Positions 34,962 to 45,940 of a DNA stretch of 64,000 bases are shown here, piece by piece; positions within the stretch are counted from its first letter, which is position 1; every line of letters begins with the position of its first letter. Origin of the DNA: Cunninghamia lanceolata. Taxonomy: Eukaryota; Streptophyta; Pinopsida; Cupressales; Cupressaceae. A model generated the notes under the pieces. It searched no databases and was not told the DNA's origin. It saw only the letters and a list, made by a program, of their open reading frames with translations. Location of the stretch: positions 10,318,501 to 10,382,500 of the forward strand of contig BSBN01001017.1 of the NCBI GenBank assembly GCA_027924645.1. The letters run 5' to 3'. A program made the position numbers and the translations under genes.

Positions 34962-36325
34962 TGACAAGGTGTCATTGTCCCTCATCATTTAATCTATTTT
35001 TAGATGTCAAAATCTAGGGGCTGTGTCCTCGACTGTCTGCAATTAGGGATTCTATAGTTACCAGTTTCCCTAGCTAATCCTAACAGCTACTATTAATTTG
35101 AAGAGATTAATCTATCTACTTGCTGAATGCATTTAAGGAATGCTGAAACAGAATTAAACAGGAAATTTACTCAAAGCAATCTTAAAAATAGTAACATGCA
35201 TCTATCTATCAAAATCAGTAAATACTTTTCATATCAAAAAGCTAAAGTAATAAAACAGTGGTACTAGCCTCCTGCCTTGGTGGTGAGAGTGGGCCCTTGC
35301 TCCACACCCTTAGGCCTGAAGGCTACAGTAGGGAATCAACACAAAAGAAGATCACAACTAAATTCAATCCTATTCCATACGCTTTGCATTCATGAAAAAT
35401 ATTGATATCACAGAACTGAGATTATTGAGAATCAGAATAAATCAATCATTGTATATTTCTTTTGTTGTTTCTATATGTATATATGAAAATGAGTGATGAC
35501 ATATCACTTATCTTATCTACCAGTTCTTCTATGAGATGACATCCATCTCTTTATTACACTAGCTGTCTAACTTATGGAAAATAAGCATGCAATAAAAGCA
35601 GACTGAGTGGAACAGAAGTCCACTTAGAATTCTAAGTTTGAGTCTTAATACATTTGGGCAACAAGGCCTTGAAAATATGGGTTTCGAATCAGTTCTATCC
35701 GTAACTCATGCAAAAAATTTATAAAGATAAAAACTCCAATAGTTTAACTAAAGATGACCCTTCACCACTCAGGTGATGATTTGAGTGAAATGAGGGGTAT
35801 TGTGATCACTGCTGAGAGTGCCTGGTCGACAGCTTATGCTGGAAATATGCCTTGCTCTCAGGAGGTGTTGGAGATATCTATCCCTGTCTGCAACTCCGGA
35901 GATATGTTTGTAGCTCTGGAAATGTCTGTAGCTCCGGAGATGTCTGTAGCTCCGAAGATACCATTGTGGCCTTCTTCGTTCAACTCCGGAGAGGCTTTCT
36001 CTTTCCTTCAAAACTTTTGGTGTCGTGGTATTCTGGTATTGTCTCCGGAGATCATTAAAGACTATCTCTGGAGATGTACAAAATTCCTATTCTTGGCATC
36101 TACACCTGTTGATTCAAAAAGAGAGAAGTCTCTGCATTTTTCAATCAATTCCATGCACATTAGTCACTCAATCAGAAATTATGATCTTAAGTAATCTATC
36201 TCAATTAATCATCAACTAGAACGATCTTGCTAGCTTATTTGGGTGCAGACATTAGGAAAGATGGAATCAGGAAGGAGAAAAAGAAAGGTAAAAAGATGTA
36301 TTCCATGGGTGCAACTTGGCAGTCA
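34962..36325 (-). repeat. 5' LTR of the Athila-like element
   Basis: Minus strand from TGACTGCCAAGTTGCACCC (36325) to ACCTTGTCA (34962), 1,364 bp. It keeps a cluster of CTCCGGAG palindromes (about 35890-36060). Near its 3' end it reads ATTAAATGATGAGGG, then a spacer and ACCTTGTCA, a weak terminal hairpin. Confidence 0.88.
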
Positions 36326-37371
36326 TCCCAATTGTGACTAAACTTTCCCTTTTCATTTTTATCCTTTGGCCTTAGAAACCTCTATATTTCTATTTATATA
36401 CAGGTTTCTCAAAATACTCTTCAAAATAGAGGTAGTGGGATCTCTCACACCTGCTATCCCATATAGCAGTCCACATCTGTACAGGTTTAATATCTCCATT
36501 TTTGTCCAAATCCCTTACTCTCAAACACTCATTCCGCAGACACATGTTCTGTCCCTCATAAAAGATAAGGTGCATAAGCTAAGAATTTTCTGCCCCCATT
36601 TTTTATTGCAGTTAGTTCATTATGAAGGTCATTTGCAAGGTACTCTACCTAGTCCAAGTATTATGCATCTTGACTCTGCACATCTGCAGTCAGGACCATT
36701 GGTGCAACCTCCATGAATAGGGAGGCTTCCACACCAAGCAATTGACACATAGATTAATAGGTGGATTTGAAATATTCCTCAAACAACTCTATAGAGTAAG
36801 GTGGATCCTCAACCCTTGAAAAACACCCTGAGACTATTTCCCTCATCTCAAGGCCTATGCAAAGGAATCTCCATCTCTTGTAGTTATTACTCATATTGTA
36901 ATATTCATTCAATAAATCCCTAATTTTGAACTTGACATCAAAACTAGTGTCCAACTAGAATACCATTGATATATAATCTTTGGTAATAGGGATAAAACCA
37001 GACCCATTATTTAATTCAACCAGGCAAGTCTGCGGATTGTAGTTTTTAGCCACTACTTTCAACAATTCCACATTGACAAACACATTCGACACTATAAGCT
37101 TTCCCAGGTTTAGTCTCCATGGATTTGAGACAGGTTTATGCCTATGCATTTTCCTATACTGATATAGAAAAAGATCATATCCCTTCATTGGAGTCCATAT
37201 ATCCCCTACTTGTTTGTATATATCTTCTAATTTTTCTACTTGGGGATTTAATTGGGCATTTCTCCTAGATCTTTGTCCTGAGTTCGGGCATTGATCTATT
37301 AAATCTTGGTTTAGGTACCTTTCATCTAGTTTTTGCCTTTTGCCCTTAGGGTTTTCAGCTGTTTCTTCCAT
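36326..37371 (-). pseudogene. N-terminal half of the accessory ORF split by Athila
   Basis: Starts at an ATG: MEETAENPKGKRQKLDERYL (37371), a basic, nuclear-localisation-like N-terminus. Then come DLFLYQYRKMHRHKPVSNPW, RLNLGKLIVSNVFVNVELLK and LVELNNGSGFIPITKDYISM (about 37200-36970), DVKFKIRDLLNEYYN and EDPPYSIELFEEYFKSTY (to 36754). After frame changes follow LYRCGLLYGIAGVRD and YFEKPVYK (about 36400). The sequence then meets the Athila 5' LTR at 36325, and coding resumes at 23397 (21190-23397 entry). No known domain recognised. Stops and at least one frameshift show it is dead. Confidence 0.55.
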
Positions 37372-38274
37372 GATATAATCTTATGCAAGAGAATTCCTAC
37401 TTTTGTGAATGTAATTCAAACTAGTAAGCTATAAACTTCAAGCTTAGAGTACTTACTTGGATATCTTCTTCTGGTCTTGAATTATGGCTTTTGCCGCATC
37501 ATGCCCTTGCTCACCGTGTTTTCTTAATGGTTAAAATTCTCTTAGGATTTGCCTCGATATACCTGGATCTGTGCATTAATGGTTTTTCATGACAACTTTC
37601 ATGTCATCTAAGGGACATTTAATTTTTCGAATAAGGGTCGTTTAATCATCGCTAAGCATGTCTTGTCATTATTTTATCGGGATGATCAATTTCATTAAGA
37701 TGTCTTTGATCTTTTATTACCTTCGAGAGTTCTGAATGACCTTGGATGGTGTTACACCAAAATTCCCTCCTATAAAAGTCTCTTCAATATTTATGTCTCT
37801 TTGATATCCCTTTACTCATTATGTGGTTCATCTTTTCGAAGGGACTAGAGATCTTCTCTCTTCAATATCTCGAAGTCATCTTGTAATATCCTTAATGTTT
37901 TTCTTTTATTCATAATTGCTAGTGGCTTATTAGTGGGACTAAGAATTTAGTCACCTCGATACTCTGAAGTTTCTTTTTGAAATGTTTGATTTAATCTTTA
38001 TCATTTTATCGGCGGGACACATTTCGATGTCACGTTGATCTATTCATCGATCCCCTCTATATGCCTTTTATGTCTTCAGAATATTGAAGAGATTCTAAAA
38101 GACTCACTCCGACACTCTGATCTATTAGTCCCTTAAACTTTTTATGTCAGCCCAATATATTGCCGAGTTATGTATTTTTTCCCTTCTGATCATTCAAATT
38201 ATCGAAGAGACTCCAAAATGAGTCTCCCTGATTCCCTGATACTTTACTTTTAGCTTTATCAAAAGATATCCTAA
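37372..38274 (-). other. Upstream region of the split accessory ORF
   Basis: No gene. On the minus strand, in the direction of the ORF at 37371, it contains TATAGGAGGGAATTTTGG-like sequence (about 37770) and a splice-donor-like CCAAGTAAGTACTC (about 37460) about 90 bp before the ATG. TCGAAG/CTTCGA words recur (37730-38200). It could be a promoter plus 5'-UTR intron, or an LTR I cannot delimit. Confidence 0.35.
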
Positions 38275-39349
38275 GGGGAAGCTAATGACATGGAAGACAT
38301 TTTAATATGATTTTTTGTTTTTAGGGATAAAATGATAAAATATGAACTTATTAGGGTTGAGAGAGGAAATTTGAAATGGTATGTTGGAGATAACATGATG
38401 GTGGGAAATAGATTTTTATCAAAAATTTTAGGGTAAAAATTTGTTCCAACATCCTCCATCTTACTAGGTGATGTATAGGAACACACAATGGTCTACAAAC
38501 TATCATACTGAATATCTCCAACATTGAGTTCACGTACTTTCTTTGGCCTAACCAAAGATTTCTATTTTCTCTATCTCTTCTAATCTTCATACCCAAAATA
38601 TATCTATTAGTCCCTATATTCATCTCAAAATGTGTTGAAATATGAGACTTCAAGTCACAAATTACATCCTTACTAGTAACAAAAAACTACATATCATCAA
38701 CATATAATGCAATAATAAGGAATCAATCAATATCCATCTTACAATAGATGTAATGATTTGATTTGGATCTTAGAAATCCGAAACCCAACACAAAGGAATC
38801 AAACTTTTGGTATCACATCCTAGGAGATTATTTGAGACCATACAAAGACTTTTTCAATTTTAAAACCAAATATTCTTTCCTTCTTCCACATAGATCTCTA
38901 ACTATGTCATGTAGATATCTTCCTCCAAATCACCATGAAGGAAAGATGACTCCACGTCCAATTATTCAATCTCAAGATCAAAGGCTACTTTAGTAGATAA
39001 TAAAAACTGGATGGATGTCATCTTAATAAATACAAAAAAATCTCACCATAATTAATTCTCTCAATTTGGGAATATCCCTTTCCAACCATTCTAGCATTGT
39101 ACTTCTCAACACTTCCATGAAAATAAATATTCCTTTTGAGCACTCATTTACAATCAATGGTTTTTTTACCATTAGGCGAAGATACTAACTCCCATGTGTG
39201 ATTTTTCTTCAATGTAGCCATCTCCTCATCTATAACCACTCTCAAGGACTCATAATCATCCATACGTAATACCTCCATAATTCTAGGCTCATCTATGTTA
39301 GTAATCAAGGAAAAAATACATCTCAAACCATTTGGAGTATACATGTATA
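38275..39349 (-). pseudogene. Ty1/copia reverse transcriptase (fragment)
   Basis: The minus strand reads FSLITNIDEPRIMEVLRMDD then YESLRVVIDEEMATLKKNHT and WELVSSPNGKKTIDCK (about 39300-39150). Next are EKYNARMVGKGYSQIERINY, a decayed palm segment, LKLKKSLYGLK (about 38850) and FLIIALYVDDM (YVDD box intact, about 38720). It ends with MNIGTNRYILGMKIRRDREN and RKYVNSMLEIFSM (about 38600-38510). gag to integrase are missing: the frame is cut at 39349 exactly where a CACTA-like terminus starts. It fades out near 38275. Many stops. Confidence 0.85.
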
Positions 39350-39424
39350 CACTAGTACAAAAAGAGCAATATATTACTAAAGAAACTACTAAAAACTTCT
39401 TATAAATGACCAAATATGGTCACG
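39350..39424 (+). mobile_element. CACTA-like transposon left end (rest displaced past 58265)
   Basis: CACTAGTACAAAAA at 39350-39363 fits plant CACTA terminal inverted repeats, and the copia RT frame stops right at this point. It is followed by short subterminal-type words (ACTAAAGAAACTACTAAAAA, AAATGACCAAATATGGTCA). A chromovirus is inserted at 39425. The sequence beyond the chromovirus (58266 onward) continues the same type of words (TTTAGTCATTT). The opposite TIR was not found in the window. Confidence 0.4.
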
Positions 39425-40582
39425 TGATGTAGAGTAGAGGTATAAAATGATCAAACTCACTCAGACAACCACACACAAGAACCTTTAGTCATCAATCAAT
39501 GGGCTTTCCTTCACAAATCACCATTGTTCATTGTAGCCTTTCAAATAGGCATTTTTGGGTATAACTTTTGGAGCAGACTTGATATACAAGAAAGGAGACC
39601 TATTTAGGATACCCTTTTGGCTATTCTTACACATATCTAGAAATGAGGTAGGGTTTCTTTGTACTAAAGGGTTCAAAAACATACTGTCCTCCTTCTTAAG
39701 TAGGCCTAATTGGGCAATTAGGCATGACATAACTGAGTTCTTGACATCAAGGGGTCTCTACTTCTATTCCAATACTTTCAAGACACCTAATATGAACTCA
39801 ATGAACTACTCACTCCTCATGGACCAGCCTACAATAGCCTTTACAACAAATCTCTAAGCCTCTAGGTTTTTCTAGGTCTGATACATAGAGATATCAGAGA
39901 GTCAAAGCTTCTTCACACGTGCAAACCTACACCTCTGCCCCTGCAAGTTTGGAATATCAAAATACATGTAAACATAGGCCATTCCACCAAGTTTTAGGGT
40001 TTTCTACTGGTGGAAGGCAAAAATATACATTTTTCTTATTCACTGGTTACCCTAACTAGGGTTTGGACTACTTTGGAAAGAAATACCTATAACTTCCTTA
40101 ATTCTTATTGAAATTAGATGCAACAAAAAGACATGAAAAGTAGACTCACTATACTTTCATTCCCAATTGGTCTCAAACTAGTATAGGGTTGTACAGATCT
40201 GTACCATGCAAGGTAACAACAAAGAAATGTCTGAAATGCAGAAATAGAACTATTTTTTATTGCTTCAACTTCAAAACTTTTGATCACCAACCCCTGGGGT
40301 CATGTTTACAAAGCCTATTTATGTTATTACAATCATTTTTTCACCTTCAACTGATCCACAACTGTCCTTTAACAATATTTTGAAAAGTTGACAACAAATT
40401 GCAAAAAGTTATCAAGACAACCATGACAACATTTACAAGAATTAACCAATTGACCCCAAACTTAAACAAATGGGTCCAAATGGACAAAAATGGCCTTATT
40501 AACATGAAATAACACAAACCAAAAAAAAATCCCAACTTTTAACTCTTGGAGGCATAATGGACCTGTGGGTGCCCCTGCACCA
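39425..40582 (-). repeat. 3' LTR of the chromovirus
   Basis: Minus strand starts TGGTGCAGGGGCACC at 40582 and ends CTCTACATCA at 39425, 1,158 bp. It matches the 5' LTR throughout with scattered substitutions (about 13 in the first 175 bp by eye). Starts with a small hairpin GGTGC, AGGG, GCACC. Confidence 0.9.
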
Positions 40583-41216
40583 TACTCCTAAGGGAAAAGA
40601 AAGCTCAAGTCCCACTTGAGGATAGATCTGCAATTGTGTAACCATGTTTTGCAATGTCATCTTCTGTCATCCAAGAAGCATCTTCCATAGGAAGACCTCA
40701 CCATTTGACCAAGTATTGGAAGTAGGTCATATGCCTTGTCTTCTTGAGTTCTTTCTTATCAATAATGCACTCTAACTCCAAAGGCTGGCTTGGTGGGAGA
40801 TCTCTGACCCATTCCTCATCTAAAAAAACTAATGAACCTACATTATTATCTACAACAACATCTCCTTTGTAAGGGTAGAGATCAAATACATTAAAAATAG
40901 GAGAAATGGCAATGCCAGGGGGAAGCTCTATTTCATATGCATTCTCTCCAAATTTATGCACCACTTTACATGGCCCTATCTTCTTCATTTGTAGTTTAGA
41001 ATATTTCCCCTTAGGAAACATTTTCTTGCTCTAGTGAGCCAAAACCAAATCCCCAACCTTGTAGTGAACCTCTCTCCTCTTGAGATCAACATTGTGTTTA
41101 TACTTGGCTACACTCCTTTGAAGATTATCCTTGACTTGCTTGTGGATCTCTTGCATAGCCACAACAAATTGTTCACCTTCAACACTCCTCCTTTCCATTC
41201 CACTGACATCTCTCAA
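40583..41216 (-). pseudogene. Chromovirus integrase C-terminus and chromodomain
   Basis: After the integrase core, the same frame reads LKRREVHYKVGDLVLAH (about 41040), then KKIGPCKVVHKFGENAYEIE, LPPGIAISPIFNVFDLYPYK and, near the end, LECIIDKKELKK then TYFQYLVKW (40698). A TGA stop follows, then GLPMEDASWMTEDDIAKHGY (about 40690-40640). This is a C-terminal chromodomain (YLVKW … ED-x-x-W), the mark of chromoviruses, thought to guide integration to particular chromatin. The frame ends near 40620, before the 3' LTR at 40582. Confidence 0.85.
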
Positions 41217-42100
41217 TTAAAATACTCCCCTTGGCTGCAAACCATAAACAATCTCAAAAAGACTCTTTCCAACACTCCTATTCACTGAGTCATTGTATGC
41301 AAATTCTGCCTGAGGCAAGATCTGATCCCATTGGGTAGAATGCTCTTTTGTGAGACATCTAAGAAGGTTTCCAAGACTCCTATTCACCACTTTAGTCTGC
41401 CCATCAGTTTGGGGATGATAGGCAGAACTAAAACTCAAGTTAGTACCAAGTTTCTTCCATAGAGTTCTCCAAAAATGACCAACAAATTTGCTATCCCTAT
41501 CTGAGATAATGCTAAGAGAAAAACCATGAATTCTTACTACCTCTTTGAAGAACAAGCCTGGTATGTATGAAGCATCATTAGTACTTTTGCAAGGTATAAA
41601 ATGAGCCATCTTAGAAAACATGTCCACAACAACATACACTGAGTCAAAACCTCTTTGTGTTCTAGGCAACCCAATCACAAAATCCATACTTATGGATTCC
41701 CAAGGCCTATTGGGAATGGGAAGTGGCTGGTATAACCCTAAATTAGTGCTACATCCTTTAGCCGTTTGACAAATAGTACACTTTTCAACAAATTTTCTTA
41801 CATCAGTTTGCATTTTAGGCCAATAGTAGTGCCTCTTCAATTGCTCCAAGGTCTTATCAAGACCAAAATAACCTGCAAGGCTGCCACTATGCTTTTCTTT
41901 GATCAAGTTAGTTCTCATAGAACACTTAGGAACACAAAGTTGTGCCCCCTTAAAAAACAAATCATCTTGGATTAGAAAATCAAGCCATTTGTCATTATTT
42001 CTGCTACAAGGCTACCTACAACTTGCATAAATTTCTTTAAAATCATCCTCAAGATACATACCTTTCAAAGAATCAACTCCCACACTTTGTAACTAGATTT
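41217..42100 (-). pseudogene. Chromovirus integrase
   Basis: The zinc-binding part has KHSGSLAGYFGLDKTLEQLK, RHYYWPKM, KFVEKCTICQTAKG (HHCC, about 41890-41760). The core has MDFVIGLPRTQRGFDSVYVV (first Asp, about 41680), IISDRDSKFVGHFW (second Asp, about 41500) and HPQTDGQTKVVNRSLGNLL (about 41410). In that last motif the catalytic Glu position is occupied by Lys, 35 residues after the second Asp. GAA to AAA is a single G-to-A transition. The protein continues WDQILPQAEFAYNDSVNRSV and ends the ORF part at 41217 with a stop. It could not have been functional with Lys at this site. Confidence 0.88.
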
Positions 42101-42505
42101 CCTACACCATTAGATCCCTTCTACTCAATGCATCTGCCACTTTATTAGACTACCCCTTCTTATGCTTAGTGGTAAAAGTGAAACCTTGCAAATAGTCAAC
42201 CCATTTAACATGTCTATGACTGAGTTTATCTTGACTATTCAAAAATTGGAGTGCATCATTATCAGTGTACACTATAAACTCCTTAGGAAGTAGATAATGT
42301 TTCCATTTCTTTAATGCTTGCACCATTGCATACATTTCAAGGTCATAGGAAGAATACCTTTTCTTGACTTCATTCAATTTCTCACTAAAGAAGGCTATAG
42401 GTCTATTTTCTTTACTTAGCACATCACCTATGGCATGACCACTTGCATCAAATTCAATTGTAAAGATCTTATCAAAACTAGGCAAAGCCCATATAGGCTG
42501 TTCAA
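42101..42505 (-). pseudogene. Chromovirus RNase H
   Basis: Frame 42485-42150: FTIEFDASGHAIGDVLSKEN then RPIAFFSEKLNEVKKRYSSY (first Asp present), LEMYAMVQALKKWKHYL (Glu present) and VYTDNDALQFLNSQDKLSHR (Asp present). It lies one frame away from RT, so a frameshift occurred near 42490. Ends in a linker (VADALSR-like) toward integrase after a stop at about 42150. Confidence 0.85.
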
Positions 42506-43533
42506 CTACCCTCTTTTCAAATATTTAAAACTCTTATTAGCCTCCTTAGACCAAATAAACTTCTTCTTTTTATCACCCTTAATAGTATCAATCATTGGAG
42601 CACAAACATGACTAAAACCTTTTATAAATTTTCTATAAAAGCTATCCAAACCATGGAAACTCTTTACCTCAGCAGCTGATTTGGGTGTAGTCCAACTTAG
42701 AATAGCTTCAACCTTTCTTGGATCCATCTTTAAGGTGCCATTTGTAACCACAAAACCAAGATATACCAACTTTGTTTTCATAAACTCACATTTCTTCAAG
42801 TTGATCATTAGTTTATCTTCATGCAATCTTTTCAAAACCAAATTCAAATGGTGCAAATGTTCTTCCTTAGTTTTACTAAAAATAAGAATGTCATTAAGAT
42901 AGACTACACCAAACTTACCAATGAAAGGTTTGAGCACTTCATTCATCAACTGCATAAAGGTACTAGGCACATTTGATAAACCAAAGGGCATCACAAGCCA
43001 TTCATACAACCCTTCATTTGTCTTAAAGGCTATTTTCCATTCATTACCTAGTCTAATTCTAATTTGATGGTAATCACTCTTGAGATCAATTTTAGAAAAG
43101 TAACATGCACCACCCAAACAATCCATTAAGTCTTCAATTCTTGGAATAGGAAATCTATACCTTATTGTAATCTTGTTGATGGCCCTGGAATTAGTGCACA
43201 TCCTCCACTCACCCCCTTTCTTTGGTGCTAAGACTGTGGGAACTGTACAAGGACTCAAACTTTCTCTAATCAGTCCCTTGTCAAGTAGCTCTTGCACTTG
43301 CCTCTTTATCTCTTCATTTTGCTATGGAGTCATCTCATAAGCAACTTTGTTAGGCAAACTAGCCCCTGGAATGAAATAAATATGGTGGCTAATGTCTCTC
43401 ATAGGTGGCAAGGTATTGGGAATCTCATCAACCGCTATATTAGCATAATTATTTAGTAAATCTTGGACCTCTAAGGGCAACTCATCCAACTTGACTGCTG
43501 TCATAACAGTCCTAGGGTTGGCTATGATGGAAA
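42506..43533 (-). pseudogene. Chromovirus reverse transcriptase
   Basis: Starts at the nested-element edge (43533) with IANPRTVMTAVKLDELPLEV. RT proper: [60 protein letters not shown] (first catalytic Asp retained), [20 protein letters not shown] and [20 protein letters not shown]. The normal YLDD box reads YLND: the first Asp of the pair is Asn (AAT from GAT). The adjacent CTNSRAIN also has Asn where Asp is usual. Thumb and connection follow to 42506. One stop near 43320. Catalytically dead by these substitutions alone. Confidence 0.9.
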
Positions 43534-44654
43534 TGTTAGAAAGAGACACTACTATGCATGATAGGTGTTGTCATTGATGGCAACTAAGTCTATCCTACAC
43601 ATCTGTATTACAAGATTTTTTCATACCAGAAGTCAGAGTGAGGATTTGTCTAAGTCTGGGAGTCAGAAACAGAGCAGGTGACTGGGTCCGGTATCTTAGT
43701 CTGAATCTCTCTGGTAGTAATTCATAGTGTGCTGCAGATCTAAGGGAGTGATAAGGATTATCAGGACTATCTAAATCTAGAGATTTATCCTCTAGAGATA
43801 AAGGATTCAAAGGTTATAAGGATTTGAGTATCGAGTTCTAGTTAGTCAGCACAGTCAGAAAAAGAATAGGGTGACCTAGTATTTGATCTTGGTCTAGATG
43901 CAGAAAAGCTATTGGATAAGCAATTAGTGATAATTAGTGGCATTGCTTGACATAATTGATGATCTGGGAACACAAGTTTTTGGTTCGCGTTGATATTTGT
44001 ACATAGATTTAGCTGACAAAACACAGTTCTTAATAATGTTCTAAGTTTTCTTGAAGCCGACTACAATTGATTGAATTTCTTGATGTGGATATATATAGCT
44101 GATGGATTCAAGTGTTGTGGTGTGGTGTAAAGTAAGTACAAAAGGGAAGAGAGAAGGGCAAAGGGGAAGAGAGAAGGGCAAAGGAGATCCGAGGACCAAA
44201 TCATGGCATAACAGTAAATAGGGCAAAGTAAGATGAAGTGTGTAAGATCAGTATTTTGTGCTTAACTAGAACTGAATCCCTGCATTAGTAGATACTATTC
44301 ATTAGTTCAAACAATTTGTAATCTTCTTGTAATCATTCTTGTAGGCAGTGAGCCTCCTTTGAGCAGTGAGCCTGAAGGCATGTGCCTTCTCATTTGTAAT
44401 ACTTTTAACAGAGTATAATCTTTGTAGGTTAACCCCCACTGTGACTTTTCCCTTAACTGGGTTTCCACATAAAAAATCTTGGTCTCAAGTGTGTTATTTG
44501 TGTTTCTACTCATGTAATATTGATTCTTACTTTTTATGGTTATATCATTAATCCATTAATAAGTGGTAAAGAAGAATTAAACTACAACAAGCATTAAAAG
44601 TTTTAAGACAACTGATTCACCCCCCACTCTTAGTTGTCTGCCCTAATTCCAACA
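43534..44654 (+). repeat. 5' LTR of the Sirevirus-like element
   Basis: 1,121 bp, starts TGTTAGAAAGAGACAC and ends TTCCAACA. TATA-like TATATATA at 44090-44097. GCAGTGAGCC words at 44346 and 44366, GGGTTTCCACAT (44460) and a terminal hairpin ACAACTGATTCACC, C-run, TTAGTTGT at about 44609-44637. Confidence 0.92.
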
Positions 44655-44656
44655 AT

Positions 44657-44668
44657 TGGTATCAGAGC
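44657..44668 (+). promoter_or_regulatory. Primer binding site (initiator tRNA-Met)
   Basis: TGGTATCAGAGC, two nucleotides after the 5' LTR. Confidence 0.93.
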
Positions 44669-44695
44669 AAGGTTCCTTGGAAGAAGCCTAACAGC

Positions 44696-45940
44696 TTGAG
44701 GAAGATTTGGGAAGGTATTAGAATGGATTCAAACAACCTTGATGAACAACTTCAACTTGCTTTAGATGATCTTGACCAGTCCAGAGTAGAAGTCAAAGAA
44801 CTGCAAGAAAATCTTAAAGATGCTGAAGACTGCATTGAGATCTTAAAAGAAAAATTGAGTAAATCTAATGCGAAGAGGAAGAAGCTACTCCTTCAACTAG
44901 GAACACAAAATGAGGACAATGACATGAATAACACCCTAAAAGAGAAGACAAAGGAATGTGATAAGTTAGAAAAAGAAGTTGTTGTTCTAAAACATGAAAC
45001 GGAATCTAGGGTGATGAGGTTAACCAAAGAAATTGAGGAAAGAAAGAAGACTGAAGAAGACCTAAAACAAACTCTGAAAGAGAGAACATAAAAATACTAC
45101 AAATTGGATAGAATTGCTGGCCATCTAGAGTCTGATCTACATGAAAGCAGAGACAACGAAAGAGAACTTGAAAGGCAAATTGTCATTCTCAAACATGACC
45201 TAGAAGTTGCTAATGAATATAAAGAGAAATTCAAGATAATCTCAGCTAAACTTGAAGTGCTACTTGACAGTTAGAAGAAGGCAGATGATAAGCATGGTTT
45301 GGGATTTGAGAAAGGTGAGAGCTCTAGATTGGGTCACAGAAATCCTGATACAAGAAATCAAAGAAGGAATTCTAGAAGACCTCTGGTAAGACAACCCAAT
45401 GCTTAAAGGTATCCATCTTTCAATGGCAATTGTTTCAAGTGCAATAAATTTGGTCATAGAGCCACTCAATGCAGAAGTAGTGTGAACCAAAGGAGTCCAT
45501 CATTCTCCGGTCAATGCTTTAATTGTAAGAGGTATGGTCATAGATCCAATGAATGCAAAAGTATGATAATGAATAACTCTAACAATAGAGGAAATGACAA
45601 TTCCTTTAATGGCTACTATTTTGCATGCAATGGATTTGGACACATGGCCAATCAGTGCAGATCAAGAGGAAATCAATCCAATGGGTAAGGAAATGTTGTG
45701 TGCTTAAACTATAATTGATCTGGTCATTTTGCAAGATTCTGCAGAAGTAGGAATAATGAAAGAAGAGGTTCGGTAAATAGAAAACTAGATGAGCAGAGAC
45801 AAGACAAAGGCAAGGGAAAAATTGATGTGAATGAGATCTAGAATGAAATGAGCAAGACATGGGTCAAAAAGGGTGTTATGAATAGTAGTAATGGGTCTGT
45901 ACCGGAATCTGGTGTTGACAATTCCTCTGGAAATTGAATT
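44696..45940 (+). pseudogene. Sirevirus-like gag with coiled coil and four zinc-knuckle positions
   Basis: One frame throughout. Residues 1-130 from 44696 are highly charged heptad repeats (LDEQLQLALDDLDQSRVEV and so on), a long coiled coil that continues to about 45280, interrupted by TAA and TAG stops. A basic linker (about 45300-45400) follows. Then come zinc knuckles: CFKCNKFGHRATQC (45431-45472) and CFNCKRYGHRSNEC (45515-45556), both intact CCHC. A third lacks its first Cys (YFACNGFGHMANQC, about 45617-45658), and a fourth is broken by loss of a Cys and a TGA (45701-45744). Four knuckles in a row is more than the usual one or two. A coiled-coil gag is typical of Sireviruses. No capsid-fold sequence was recognised. 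Role: RNA binding and particle assembly. Confidence 0.75.

Larger units (their letters stand above)
23398..36325 (-). mobile_element. Athila-like Ty3/gypsy retrotransposon, complete but inactive
   Basis: Minus-strand element with 5' LTR 34962-36325, PBS 34940-34957, gag and pol 34885-29093, an extra ORF 28210-25270, PPT about 25012-25024 and 3' LTR 23398-25011. The PBS (tRNA-Asp type), the DLGAAINVM protease motif and an ORF downstream of integrase place it in the Athila group. It interrupts an accessory reading frame. The right flank ends TGGGA (minus strand) and the left flank starts TGA followed by AGAACC, which is compatible with a 5-bp TSD TGGGA that lost two bases in one copy. Its LTRs differ by many substitutions and a 251-bp duplication, so the insertion is old. 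Confidence 0.85.

Noticed and set aside
44696..45280. Coiled-coil frame as a host myosin/tropomyosin-like gene
   Set aside because: Sits between an LTR/PBS and zinc knuckles in the same frame, so it is gag.
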